DNA from: Chloroflexota bacterium
GTDB lineage: Bacteria; Chloroflexota; Dehalococcoidia; SM23-28-2; RBG-16-64-32
DNA length: 12,775 bases
Direction: 5' to 3'
Assembly (NCBI GenBank): GCA_005880075.1
Contig: VBJT01000045.1
Location: 1-12,775, forward strand
The notes under the pieces are model-generated. The model saw nothing but the letters and a program-made list of their open reading frames with translations. It made no database searches and had not been told where the DNA came from. Each line of letters opens with the position of its first letter. The stretch's first letter is position 1. Positions 4,765-11,975 of this stretch are shown piece by piece. The position numbers and the translations under genes were made by a program.

Positions 4765-6741
4765 ATGAAAGAGCCAGGGCGGGCGCGCTCGCATAGGATG
4801 CAGGCTGCGAACGGTCAGCTCCAGCAGTTGATCGATATCATCGCGCTTCGGGCGTCGACCGCGGGCGTGGCCGAAGTTCAGGGCGTTGAAGACGCCCTGC
4901 GATTCGTAGTGGACCGCATATGCAGCCACACCGGCTGGCCGGTCGGGCACGTCTACATGCCGGCCCCAGATTCTGAGGATGAGTACGTGAGCGCAGGCAT
5001 CTGGCATCTCGAGGACGCCGCGGCCCTGGAGCAATTCCGCAAAGCGACGGAACAGACGCGTCTCAATGGAGACGTGGGATTACCCGGCCGGATGCTGTCG
5101 TCGGGCCGACCTGCCTGGGTGGTTGACGTAGCGCAGGAGCCGGGCTTCCCGAGAGCCGCAGCCGCCAAGAGCGCGGGCCTGAAGTCCGCGGTCGCGTTCC
5201 CAATTCAGGCCGGCGAACGGACCGGGGCGGTGGTCGAGTTCTTCTCGCGGGAGGTAATGGAGGCCGATGAGCAATTGATGGAGGCGATGGTCAGCATCGG
5301 CACAGAGCTCGGAAGGGCGTTCGAGCGCAGCCGGGAGAAATCGATGGCGCAGCAGGCGGCGGAGCTATACCGGAGCGTTGTGGAGACATCGCCGGACGCC
5401 ATTATGGTTACGGACCTGAATGGCAGGGTGCTGATGTGCAACCAGCCGGCGGCGACCCACCACGGCGCGGAAGGGCCCGAGGCCATGCTGGGGCTGAGCG
5501 GGTTTGACTTCGTGGCCCCGGAGGACCGGGAGCGCGCCGTCGAGAATGCGCGGCGCACCCTGGAGACGGGCAGCGTCCGTAACGTTGAATACACATTGGT
5601 CCGGCGGGACGGCTCGCGCATTCCCGCCGAATTGAGCGCCTCACTCATCCGGGACCCGGAAGGGCAGCCGCGGGCGTTCATTGCCGTCGTGCGAAACATT
5701 TCCGAACGCAAACAGTCCGAGGACGCGCTGAGGAAGTCGGAAGAAAAGTTCCGAACGCTGACTGAGATGAACGCGGCGGCCACCTTCGTGTTTAAGCGGG
5801 GCCGGCTCGTGTATGCCAACTCAGCGGCCGGGGCGATGACTGGATACACCGTCGAGGAGCTTCTCGCTGTTGACCCATGGAAAACGGTGCATCCCGACTT
5901 CCGCGAGAGGCTGCAACGGGCGTGGCGCGCCACGTTTGAGCACACTGACCAGCCGCCGCCGAGCGGTTTCGAGGTGAAGATCGTAAGGAAGGGCGGTGAG
6001 GAGCGCTGGGTCGAATACAGCGCGGACCTCGTGGAGTGGGAAGGCAGCAGGGCAGTACTGGGTACGGCGTACGATGTGACAGAACGCAAGGAGGCAGAGA
6101 AGGCCCTGCGCGACAGCGAGGAACGTTACCGGGTGTTGTACCAGGACAACCCGTCTATGTACTTTACCGTGGACGCAACCGGCAGTGTGCTCTCCGTGAA
6201 TCAGTTTGGCGCAGAGCAGCTGGGCTATACGCCGGAAGAGCTGGCCGGCACACCCGTGCTCGAGGTGTTCTACGAAGAAGACAAGGAGGAGGTAGCCCGC
6301 CAACTCCAGCTGTGCATTGAGACGCCCGGGAAGATGGCGCACTGGGAATTCCGCAAAGTGAGGAAGGACGGGGAGGTGATCTGGGTCAAGGAGGCGGCCC
6401 GTGCGACCTTAGACGCAAACGGCGAGTTGATCGTGCTGATAGTCTGTGAAGACATTACGGAGCGCCGGCGGATGGAAGAAGAGCTGCGGAAGGCAAGGGA
6501 GGAGCTGGAGGGCAAGGTTGAGCGGCAGATGCAGCTGGGACGCGCCTACGGTCTTACCTTCCGCGAGCTGACGGTCCTGCACCTGGTAGCGGCGGGAAAC
6601 TCCGACCGGGAGATGGCCGACAAGCTCGGCATCAGCCCGTTGACGGTGAGCAAGCACGTCGCAAACATTCTCTCGAAGATGAGCGCTTCGTCGCGCAGTG
6701 AGGCGAGCGCGCGCGCCGTTCGCGAAGCGCTTCTCGTGTAG
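4765..6741 (+). CDS. GAF-PAS-PAS-PAS-LuxR transcriptional regulator (paralog B)
   Basis: Protein of 658 residues. An N-terminal GAF domain (~20-190; ICSHTGWPVGHVY, GLPGRMLSSGRPAWV, FPIQAGERTGAVVEFF) is followed by PAS domains at ~200-315 (LYRSVVETSPDAIMV), ~325-440 (FVFKRGRLVYANSAAGAMTGY ends with a TAYDVTERK exit) and ~450-565 (YRVLYQDNPSMYFTVD), then a coiled coil (EEELRKAREELE) and a LuxR/GerE domain at ~595-655 (LTFRELTVLHLV, TVSKHVANIL). It has no kinase, receiver or membrane segment and is inferred to be a cytoplasmic one-component sensor. The first PAS and the last ~90 residues match paralog A closely, about two thirds identical by eye over the DNA-binding domain. The GAF domain is an addition, and the other two PAS domains have diverged. 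GGAG at 4754-4757 supports the ATG start. The ligand cannot be told from sequence. Confidence 0.9.
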   Translation: MKEPGRARSHRMQAANGQLQQLIDIIALRASTAGVAEVQGVEDALRFVVDRICSHTGWPVGHVYMPAPDSEDEYVSAGIWHLEDAAALEQFRKATEQTRLNGDVGLPGRMLSSGRPAWVVDVAQEPGFPRAAAAKSAGLKSAVAFPIQAGERTGAVVEFFSREVMEADEQLMEAMVSIGTELGRAFERSREKSMAQQAAELYRSVVETSPDAIMVTDLNGRVLMCNQPAATHHGAEGPEAMLGLSGFDFVAPEDRERAVENARRTLETGSVRNVEYTLVRRDGSRIPAELSASLIRDPEGQPRAFIAVVRNISERKQSEDALRKSEEKFRTLTEMNAAATFVFKRGRLVYANSAAGAMTGYTVEELLAVDPWKTVHPDFRERLQRAWRATFEHTDQPPPSGFEVKIVRKGGEERWVEYSADLVEWEGSRAVLGTAYDVTERKEAEKALRDSEERYRVLYQDNPSMYFTVDATGSVLSVNQFGAEQLGYTPEELAGTPVLEVFYEEDKEEVARQLQLCIETPGKMAHWEFRKVRKDGEVIWVKEAARATLDANGELIVLIVCEDITERRRMEEELRKAREELEGKVERQMQLGRAYGLTFRELTVLHLVAAGNSDREMADKLGISPLTVSKHVANILSKMSASSRSEASARAVREALLV

Positions 6742-6794
6742 GGTTATCCACGCGGGCGCACGTTTTTTAAATAAGCGAAAAAAATACTAGAAAT

Positions 6795-6808
6795 CAGGTA
6801 TTTACCTG
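6795..6808. promoter_or_regulatory. Palindrome CAGGTA-TT-TACCTG in an AT-rich spacer
   Basis: A perfect 6+2+6 inverted repeat stands in the only markedly AT-rich stretch of the window (about 6763-6830). AAATAC (6782-6787) can also pair with GTATTT (6798-6803), so two mutually exclusive hairpins are possible. The size and symmetry fit a dimeric repressor site; no cognate regulator can be named. Confidence 0.35.
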
Positions 6809-6830
6809 CCTCTGCATTCCTCTAAATAAT
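6801..6830 (+). promoter_or_regulatory. Candidate promoter for a short transcript or leader
   Basis: TTTACC (6801-6806, 4 of 6 matches to TTGACA) is followed after 18 nt by AATAAT (6825-6830, 5 of 6 matches to TATAAT). The -35 box overlaps the right arm of the CAGGTA-TT-TACCTG palindrome. A transcript starting near 6837 would reach the strong terminator at 6855-6895 after only about 60 nt. AT-rich DNA produces such matches by chance, so confidence is low. Confidence 0.25.
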
Positions 6831-6854
6831 GAAGGTACCCTCTTTTTGGGCTCC

Positions 6855-6895
6855 GCGGGCCGGGCGAGCCGCAACGCCCGGCCCGCTCCCTTTTT
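6855..6895 (+). terminator. Strong intrinsic terminator between the GAF-PAS-LuxR gene and mutS
   Basis: GCGGGCCGGGCG (6855-6866) pairs perfectly with CGCCCGGCCCGC (6875-6886), a 12-bp GC stem with an 8-nt loop, followed by TCCC and T5 (6891-6895). It points with the + strand genes, 114 nt after the stop at 6741, and separates that gene from mutS. Confidence 0.8.
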
Positions 6896-6938
6896 GCGAC
6901 CTGTCCAGTGATTTAGTGACAACTGGCCCTTCGCGCCC

Positions 6939-6958
6939 GCCTCGAGCGAGGCTATAAT
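6939..6958 (+). promoter_or_regulatory. mutS promoter -10 box with abutting 14-bp palindrome
   Basis: A consensus TATAAT lies at 6953-6958, with a weak -35 (TTCGCG, 6930-6935) 17 nt upstream. The perfect palindrome GCCTCG-AG-CGAGGC fills 6939-6952 and touches the -10 box, the classic position for a repressor operator. Transcription would start near 6965 and leave a leader of about 42 nt before the GTG at 7007. Confidence 0.6.
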
Positions 6959-7006
6959 CACGTCACAGCCGTCCTTCCCCAGCCGCTTCGAGGTGCAGCC
7001 GGCCGC

Positions 7007-9610
7007 GTGACAACCCCGCTCAGACGTCAGTACCTGGACATCAAGCGCCGCTATCCCCACGCCTTACTCTTCTTCCGCCTCGGCGACTTTTACGAAACGT
7101 TCGATGAGGACGCAGAGACGGTGGCGCGGGAGCTCGAGATCACGCTGACCTCGCGGCCCGTGAGCAAGGGCCAGCGGGTGCCGCTCGCGGGAATTCCACA
7201 CCACTCGCTCGATTCCCACCTCGGCAAGCTGATCGCGCGGGGCTATAAGGTCGCCATCTGCGAACAGATGGAGCCGCCGAAAGGAGGCAACCTCGTCGAC
7301 CGCCAGGTGGTGCGGGTGGTGACACCGGGCACGCTTGTCGAGGAGAATCTGCTGGCTGGCGTGGCCAACAACTTTCTCGCCGCATACGTTCCGGAGGGCG
7401 GGCTGGCGGGCCTCGCACATGTCGACGTCTCGACCGGCGAGTTCGGCTGCCTTCAGGCCGAGCTGGCCGAGGCGGCCCTCGAGATCGAGCGGCTGGCGCC
7501 TGCGGAGTTGCTTTTGCCGCCAGGAATCACGCCGCCGCTGGATTCGACCGGGACGCTGACACGACTGGAGCGGCATCTCTTTGCAACGGAGCTGGCCGAA
7601 GCCCGGCTGCTTTCGCACTTCGGGACAGCTTCGCTGGACGGGCTGGGCCTCGCCGGGCAGGGCCTAGCGGCGCGCGCTGCGGGAGCGATTCTGGATTACC
7701 TCGAGGAGAACCAACGAGCGGTGCTGAACCACATCACACGGCTTCGTTGCCAGAGCAATGGGGGCTTCATGACCGTCGACGCCAACACGGCGCGCAATCT
7801 CGAGCTCTACGAGCCGTTGAGACTCGGTTCCGAGGGTTCGTCGCTGCTAAGGGTTCTCGACCGGACGAAGACGGCGATGGGCGCGCGGCTGCTGCGGCGC
7901 TGGCTCGCGCGGCCGTTGCTCGACATAACAGCGATACGCCGACGGCAGGACCAGATCCAGCTATTTGTAGACTCGGCGGTGCGGCGGGGAAGGACGACGG
8001 CCCTCCTCGCCAAGGTTCCCGACATCGAGCGTCTCCTGGCACGCGTCTCAACAGCAGCAGCTGGTTCACCGGCGGCGAGCGCGCCGCGGGACCTCGTCGC
8101 GCTGGGGCGCGGCCTTGATGCGGTAGAAAAGCTGCGCGACACGGTGGAACATGATCCTTCATCGGGCGCCGGTAAGCACGTCGTGCGGGAGGAAATGATC
8201 GCGGGGCTTCACCCCTGCCGGGAGGTCGTCGAGCTTATAGCGGCGGCGGTGACGGACGATCCTTCTACGGAAGGGCAGATCATCCGGCAGGGCTTCTCGA
8301 AGGAGCTGGACTCGCTTCGTACGACTGCGCGGGATGCCCGGCAGTACCTGGCCGAATTGGAGCGCCGGGAACGGGAGAGGACTGGAATCAAGGCACTCAA
8401 GGTCGGCTACAACCGCGTCTTCGGCTACTACATCGAAGTTTCGAAAGCGAATGCGCGCGTGGTCCCAGAGGATTATCAGCGCAAGCAAACGCTGGTTGCT
8501 GGCGAACGTTATACGACGCCTGAGCTGCAGGAGCATGAGTACAAGGTGCTGCACGCACAGGAGCAGCAGGCTGAGCTTGAGCAATCGCTGCTGCGGCAGG
8601 TCTGCACGCAGGTGGCTGCGCACGGACAGCGTATCCTCGAGACTGCAGCGGCCGTGGCGCTTGTGGACGTTTCATGTGCGCTGGCCGAGGCCGCCTGCAG
8701 CTACGGATACGCGCGCCCGGCCGTCGACGACAGTGACCAGATCGTGATCCGCGACGGCAGGCACCCGGCCGTCGAGCGAATGCTGCCTGAAGGCACGTTC
8801 GTGCCGAACGACACGCAGCTTTCTTGCTCGGACGCGCAGGTGGTGCTGCTAACGGGGCCCAACATGGCCGGGAAATCAACGTACCTGCGCCAGGTGGCGT
8901 TGATCGTACTGATAGCGCAGATCGGTTCGTTCGTACCGGCCGCGGAAGCCCGTATCGGCGTGGTGGACCGCATCTTCAGCCGCATCGGCGCGCTGGATGA
9001 CATTGCGACGGGGCGCTCGACGTTCATGGTGGAAATGCTGGAGACGGCAGCAATGCTGCACAACGCGACGCCGCGCTCGCTGCTGATCTTCGACGAAATC
9101 GGGCGCGGGACGAGCACTTACGACGGAATGGCGATCGCGCGGGCGGTTGTCGAGTACATTCACAACCGGCCGGAGGCGGCGGCGAAGACGCTCTTCGCGA
9201 CGCACTACCACGAGCTGACCGAGTTGGCGTCGTTTCTGCCGCGCATGCGCAACTACAACGTCGCCGTGGCGGAAGAGGAGGGCCGCGTAGTCTTCTTGCA
9301 CCGCATCCTGCCGGGCGGCGCCGACCGCTCGTACGGTGTGCACGTGGCGCAGCTGGCAGGGCTGCCGCGCCCGGTGATCGTGCGGGCGCAGGAGATACTG
9401 GAGGAGTTGGAGACGGCGAGAACGCCCCCGATGTCGTCCGCCGGGGAAGGGGAGCGGCCGGCGCAGCTATCGCTGTTCGGGCGCGAGCGCGGGCTTCGCA
9501 AGGAGCTTTTGGCGTTAGAGATGGACGGGATGACGCCACTCGAGGCGATGACGAAGCTTTATGAGTTGGCGGAGAAAGCGCGAGAGACGGAAGCAGGCAC
9601 AACGAAGTAG
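7007..9610 (+). CDS. mutS: DNA mismatch repair ATPase MutS
   Basis: Complete MutS of 867 residues (E. coli MutS is 853). The N-terminal mismatch-binding domain carries the F-x-E wedge in GDFYETF (F28, E30). The connector, lever/core and clamp regions follow, then the ATPase with Walker A GPNMAGKST (617-625), the signature region RSTFMVEM, Walker B LLIFDEIGRGTS (D696, E697) and the ATHYHEL motif. Near the C-terminus QLSLF (820-824) matches the beta-clamp-binding pentapeptide, and the end (DGMTPLEAMTKLYEL) matches the family. It binds mismatches and small loops and recruits MutL; no mutL is adjacent. The start is GTG, the only initiator that gives the usual short lead into LRRQYLDIKRRYP. A GAGGTG lies 11 nt upstream, longer spacing than ideal. 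It has its own promoter at 6953-6958 and converges on the signalling operon with a 9-bp gap. Confidence 0.98.
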   Translation: MTTPLRRQYLDIKRRYPHALLFFRLGDFYETFDEDAETVARELEITLTSRPVSKGQRVPLAGIPHHSLDSHLGKLIARGYKVAICEQMEPPKGGNLVDRQVVRVVTPGTLVEENLLAGVANNFLAAYVPEGGLAGLAHVDVSTGEFGCLQAELAEAALEIERLAPAELLLPPGITPPLDSTGTLTRLERHLFATELAEARLLSHFGTASLDGLGLAGQGLAARAAGAILDYLEENQRAVLNHITRLRCQSNGGFMTVDANTARNLELYEPLRLGSEGSSLLRVLDRTKTAMGARLLRRWLARPLLDITAIRRRQDQIQLFVDSAVRRGRTTALLAKVPDIERLLARVSTAAAGSPAASAPRDLVALGRGLDAVEKLRDTVEHDPSSGAGKHVVREEMIAGLHPCREVVELIAAAVTDDPSTEGQIIRQGFSKELDSLRTTARDARQYLAELERRERERTGIKALKVGYNRVFGYYIEVSKANARVVPEDYQRKQTLVAGERYTTPELQEHEYKVLHAQEQQAELEQSLLRQVCTQVAAHGQRILETAAAVALVDVSCALAEAACSYGYARPAVDDSDQIVIRDGRHPAVERMLPEGTFVPNDTQLSCSDAQVVLLTGPNMAGKSTYLRQVALIVLIAQIGSFVPAAEARIGVVDRIFSRIGALDDIATGRSTFMVEMLETAAMLHNATPRSLLIFDEIGRGTSTYDGMAIARAVVEYIHNRPEAAAKTLFATHYHELTELASFLPRMRNYNVAVAEEEGRVVFLHRILPGGADRSYGVHVAQLAGLPRPVIVRAQEILEELETARTPPMSSAGEGERPAQLSLFGRERGLRKELLALEMDGMTPLEAMTKLYELAEKARETEAGTTK

Positions 9611-9619
9611 ATGAAGGCC

Positions 9620-10564
9620 CTATGCGGTGGTTGCAGACGGAACGGTGTAATCGCAGACCTGGTTCTTGCCGGTCAGTTTCGCCTTGCGCAGGGCTGCTTC
9701 GGAGCGGTCGAGCAGCGTTGTCGGGCGTACTTGGTTCATCGTGGCCGGCGAAAAGACGCCGATGCTGACGGTAATCCTGGCCGAGCGGCTACCCGCCCTG
9801 ACCTCCATGGCCGCAACGGCGAAGCGAAGCCGTTCCGCCAGCTGCATCGCTCCCTCGAGGCCGGTCTCCGGAGCGAGTATGCAGAATTCGTCCCCGCCGT
9901 AGCGGGCCGCGATGTCGATCTCTCGCACAGAGTTGCCGATCGCGATCGCCACCTGGCGCAGCACCGAGTCGCCCTCGAGGTGGCCGTGCTTGTCGTTGAG
10001 GACCTGAAAGTCGTCGAGATCAAGTAGCAGGCAGGAGAGCGGGCTGCCGTAGCGCTTGGCGCGGCGGCATTCCTTCTCGAGGGCATCCGCGAGATAGTTG
10101 CGGTTGTAAAGCCCGGTGAGCGGGTCGGTTACCGCGCGCCTGTCCGCCTCCTCGCGCTGGCGCTCCTCTTCGGCTTCCAGACGGGCCTTCTCAAGCGCCT
10201 CAAGAATCGCGCGCGAGAGCGTCGTCGAGTCGATACGACCCTTGGCGCAGTAATCGCTGGCGCCGTTTCGGATGGCATCCTTGGCGATCAGCTCATCGCC
10301 CTGGCCGGTAAGCATAATGATCGGCGGGACGTTCCTCTTTCCGCTAATTGAGCGTAGGAGGTCCAACCCGTTCTCGCCCGGCAACGAGTAATCGAGAAGA
10401 ATAATGTCGTACCTGTCGGTCTGGAGGGCACGCCGGCAGGATTGCGAGGACGTCACGTTGTCGACTTCGAAGCTGGTCGTACTTTCCTCGAGAGCCGCTC
10501 GGACCAAGCCGACGTCGCCGGGATTGTCCTCAACGATGAGAACGCGCAGCGTATTCTTGGTCAA
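9620..10564 (-). CDS. Receiver-GGDEF diguanylate cyclase (PleD/WspR-like), second copy
   Basis: Protein of 314 residues from a TTG start. The CheY-like receiver (~1-125) has the acidic pocket VEDN (11-14), phospho-acceptor D58 in LLDYS, and the conserved T (MLTG) and K108. A coiled linker (ARLEAEEERQREEADRR) leads to a GGDEF domain with TDPLTGLYNR, active-site YGGDEF (GGDEF at 223-227) and an intact inhibitory RxxD site (REID, 214-217) five residues before it. It should make c-di-GMP from two GTP in response to phosphorylation. The frame extends to a GTG at 10579, but GGGAGG (10575-10570) lies just inside that extension, 5 nt before the TTG. The TTG-initiated N-terminus MTKNTLRVLIVEDN lines up residue for residue with MSKKSVRVLLVEDN of the upstream copy. 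It is the last gene of the - strand operon; its stop is 9 bp from that of mutS. Confidence 0.92.
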   Translation of the reverse strand: MTKNTLRVLIVEDNPGDVGLVRAALEESTTSFEVDNVTSSQSCRRALQTDRYDIILLDYSLPGENGLDLLRSISGKRNVPPIIMLTGQGDELIAKDAIRNGASDYCAKGRIDSTTLSRAILEALEKARLEAEEERQREEADRRAVTDPLTGLYNRNYLADALEKECRRAKRYGSPLSCLLLDLDDFQVLNDKHGHLEGDSVLRQVAIAIGNSVREIDIAARYGGDEFCILAPETGLEGAMQLAERLRFAVAAMEVRAGSRSARITVSIGVFSPATMNQVRPTTLLDRSEAALRKAKLTGKNQVCDYTVPSATTA

Positions 10565-10569
10565 TTGTT

Positions 10570-10575
10570 CCTCCC
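10570..10575 (-). promoter_or_regulatory. Shine-Dalgarno GGGAGG that fixes a TTG start
   Basis: Reading the - strand, the upstream cyclase stop TGA (10578-10576) is followed directly by GGGAGG, then AACAA, then TTG (10564-10562). Spacing is 5 nt. This supports a TTG start over the overlapping GTG at 10579, for which this motif would lie inside the coding region. Confidence 0.7.
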
Positions 10576-11523
10576 TCACATTGCAGCGGCGCGGTGTGGT
10601 GGCTGTCCGCGAACGCGGTTTTTGCCTTCGACCTTTGCTTGCCTGAGCGCACGGTCAGCGCAGGCGAGCATCGTATCGGGCGTCATCTCGTGATCATCGT
10701 TGGAGGTGCAAGCGCCGATGCTGACGGTGATCGCCACGGCGCCATCGCCAATGGCGAGGCCCTGCCCGGCGATCGAGTCGCAGATGCGTTCGGCAGCGAG
10801 CATCGCGGCGGTCTGGTTGGCTTCCGGCATGATTACGACGAACTCCTCGCCGCCGAAGCGCACTACGACGTCCGTCTCGCGGACGCACTGACTGATGGTC
10901 GCGGCGACCTGTTTCAGCACGACGTCGCCGATGAGATGGCCGTGAGTGTCGTTGTAGTTCTTGAAGTCGTCCAGGTCGATCATCAGGCAAGCGAGATCGC
11001 GGCGGTAGCGACGCGCGCGGTTGCACTCGCGGTCGAGTGCCTGCGCCATGTAGCGGCGGTTATAGACGGCGGTCAACTCATCTGTGATCGCGAGGCGCTC
11101 AAGTTCCTCTCGCAGGCGCTTCTCCTCTCGACCCCAGCGGTAGTTCTCGAGCGCCTGGTGGATCGCGTGCGCGAGGATCTGGGAGTTGATAGCGTTCTTG
11201 GGGAAGTAGTCGTAAGCGCCGCTGTGCATGGCCTCCGCGGCGACGCGCCCGTCTCCCCAGCCGGTCAGCATGATGACGGGCGGCTGGTCACCGTTGTTGT
11301 TCAGGCGGCGGAGAAAGGTGAGGCCATCCTCGCCCGGGAGGCTGTAGTCGAGGAGGAGCAGATCGAACGGTACTGCGGCCATCCTCTCGAGACATTCGGC
11401 CGTCGAGCGGACACGCTCGAGGGCGTAGTTGACGGCGGTATACTTGCCGAGCATTCTCTTGACGATCTCGGCGTCGTGGTCGTTGTCCTCGACGAGGAGG
11501 ACGCGCACAGATTTTTTGGACAT
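10576..11523 (-). CDS. Receiver-GGDEF diguanylate cyclase (PleD/WspR-like), first copy
   Basis: Protein of 315 residues. The receiver (~1-125) has VEDN (11-14), phospho-acceptor D59 in LLLLDYS, the conserved T in MLTG and K109. A coiled linker (GREEKRLREELERL) precedes the GGDEF domain, whose active-site motif is FGGEEF (GGEEF at 224-228), the catalytically competent variant, with inhibitory-site RETD (215-218). Helix 1 reads TDELTAVYNRR instead of the commoner TDPLTGLYNRR. It should be a phosphorylation-controlled c-di-GMP synthase. I chose the ATG at 11523, which shares one base with the stop of the upstream response regulator (TGATG); a GTG one codon earlier is possible. GGTGGGGTGG upstream can serve as the ribosome site. 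It is a tandem paralog of the next gene. Confidence 0.93.
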   Translation of the reverse strand: MSKKSVRVLLVEDNDHDAEIVKRMLGKYTAVNYALERVRSTAECLERMAAVPFDLLLLDYSLPGEDGLTFLRRLNNNGDQPPVIMLTGWGDGRVAAEAMHSGAYDYFPKNAINSQILAHAIHQALENYRWGREEKRLREELERLAITDELTAVYNRRYMAQALDRECNRARRYRRDLACLMIDLDDFKNYNDTHGHLIGDVVLKQVAATISQCVRETDVVVRFGGEEFVVIMPEANQTAAMLAAERICDSIAGQGLAIGDGAVAITVSIGACTSNDDHEMTPDTMLACADRALRQAKVEGKNRVRGQPPHRAAAM

Positions 11524-11975
11524 CACGCCACCCCACCAGACGTCGTCGTCGGCAGCGTAGCGATTACGATCCAGTACTCTTGAATTGCGGTCACAACCTT
11601 GATGAAATCCTCGAAGCGGACGGGCTTCGAGATGAATGTGTTCACGCCCAGGTCGTAGGTGCGCACGACATCCTCCTCGCGCGTCGAGGTAGTGAGCACG
11701 ATGACGGGGATGCGTCTGAGCTCCGAATCGCCCTTGATGCGCGAGAGCACCTCCCGCCCATCGACGCGCGGGAGGTTTAGGTCGAGGAGAATCAGGCCGG
11801 GAAGGGATCTCTTGCTGCGGGAGCCGAACAGTATGTCGAGTGCCTCCTGACCGTCGCGGGCGACCGTCAGCTCGTTCTTAACCTGCCCCTTTGCCAGAGC
11901 GCGCCGGGTGATCTCGATGTCGTTCGGGTTGTCCTCGACGAGCAGGATCCTAAACGGCGCGAGCGTAGTTTCCAT
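11523..11975 (-). CDS. Rcp1-type single-domain response regulator
   Basis: Protein of 150 residues, a CheY-like receiver with no output domain. Acidic pocket E14-D15 (LLVEDNPND), phospho-acceptor D65 (LILLDLNLPRVDG), conserved T95 (VIVLTTS) and K117 (ISKPVR) are all present. NLPRVDGREVL and the VEDNPNDIEIT opening are typical of the Rcp1 group, which pairs with phytochrome-type and PAS histidine kinases. The frame is open further upstream to 12029, but AGGAGG (11990-11985) sits 9 nt before the ATG at 11975, which gives the normal family N-terminus. It therefore overlaps the 3' end of the kinase gene by 26 nt and is surely co-transcribed with it. It may act as a shuttle or phosphate sink for the two downstream receiver-GGDEF proteins; that is inference. 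Confidence 0.93.
   Translation of the reverse strand: METTLAPFRILLVEDNPNDIEITRRALAKGQVKNELTVARDGQEALDILFGSRSKRSLPGLILLDLNLPRVDGREVLSRIKGDSELRRIPVIVLTTSTREEDVVRTYDLGVNTFISKPVRFEDFIKVVTAIQEYWIVIATLPTTTSGGVA

Noticed and set aside
5205..6089. 294-residue open frame on the - strand inside the GAF-PAS-LuxR gene
   Set aside because: Ser/Arg-rich shadow of a well-supported PAS coding region.
6735..6768. Terminator right after the GAF-PAS-LuxR stop, using the T6 run at 6763-6768
   Set aside because: Only a 4-bp CGTG/CACG stem can be drawn before the T-run; the hairpin at 6855-6886 is far stronger.
6905..6926. CCAGT/ACTGG inverted repeat and AGTGA direct repeat upstream of mutS
   Set aside because: Five-base arms at this spacing are expected by chance, and the site is far from the -10 box.
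10594..11583. 329-residue open frame on the + strand opposite the first cyclase
   Set aside because: It is the antisense shadow of a clear receiver-GGDEF gene, with repetitive Val/Asp/Gly composition and no motif.
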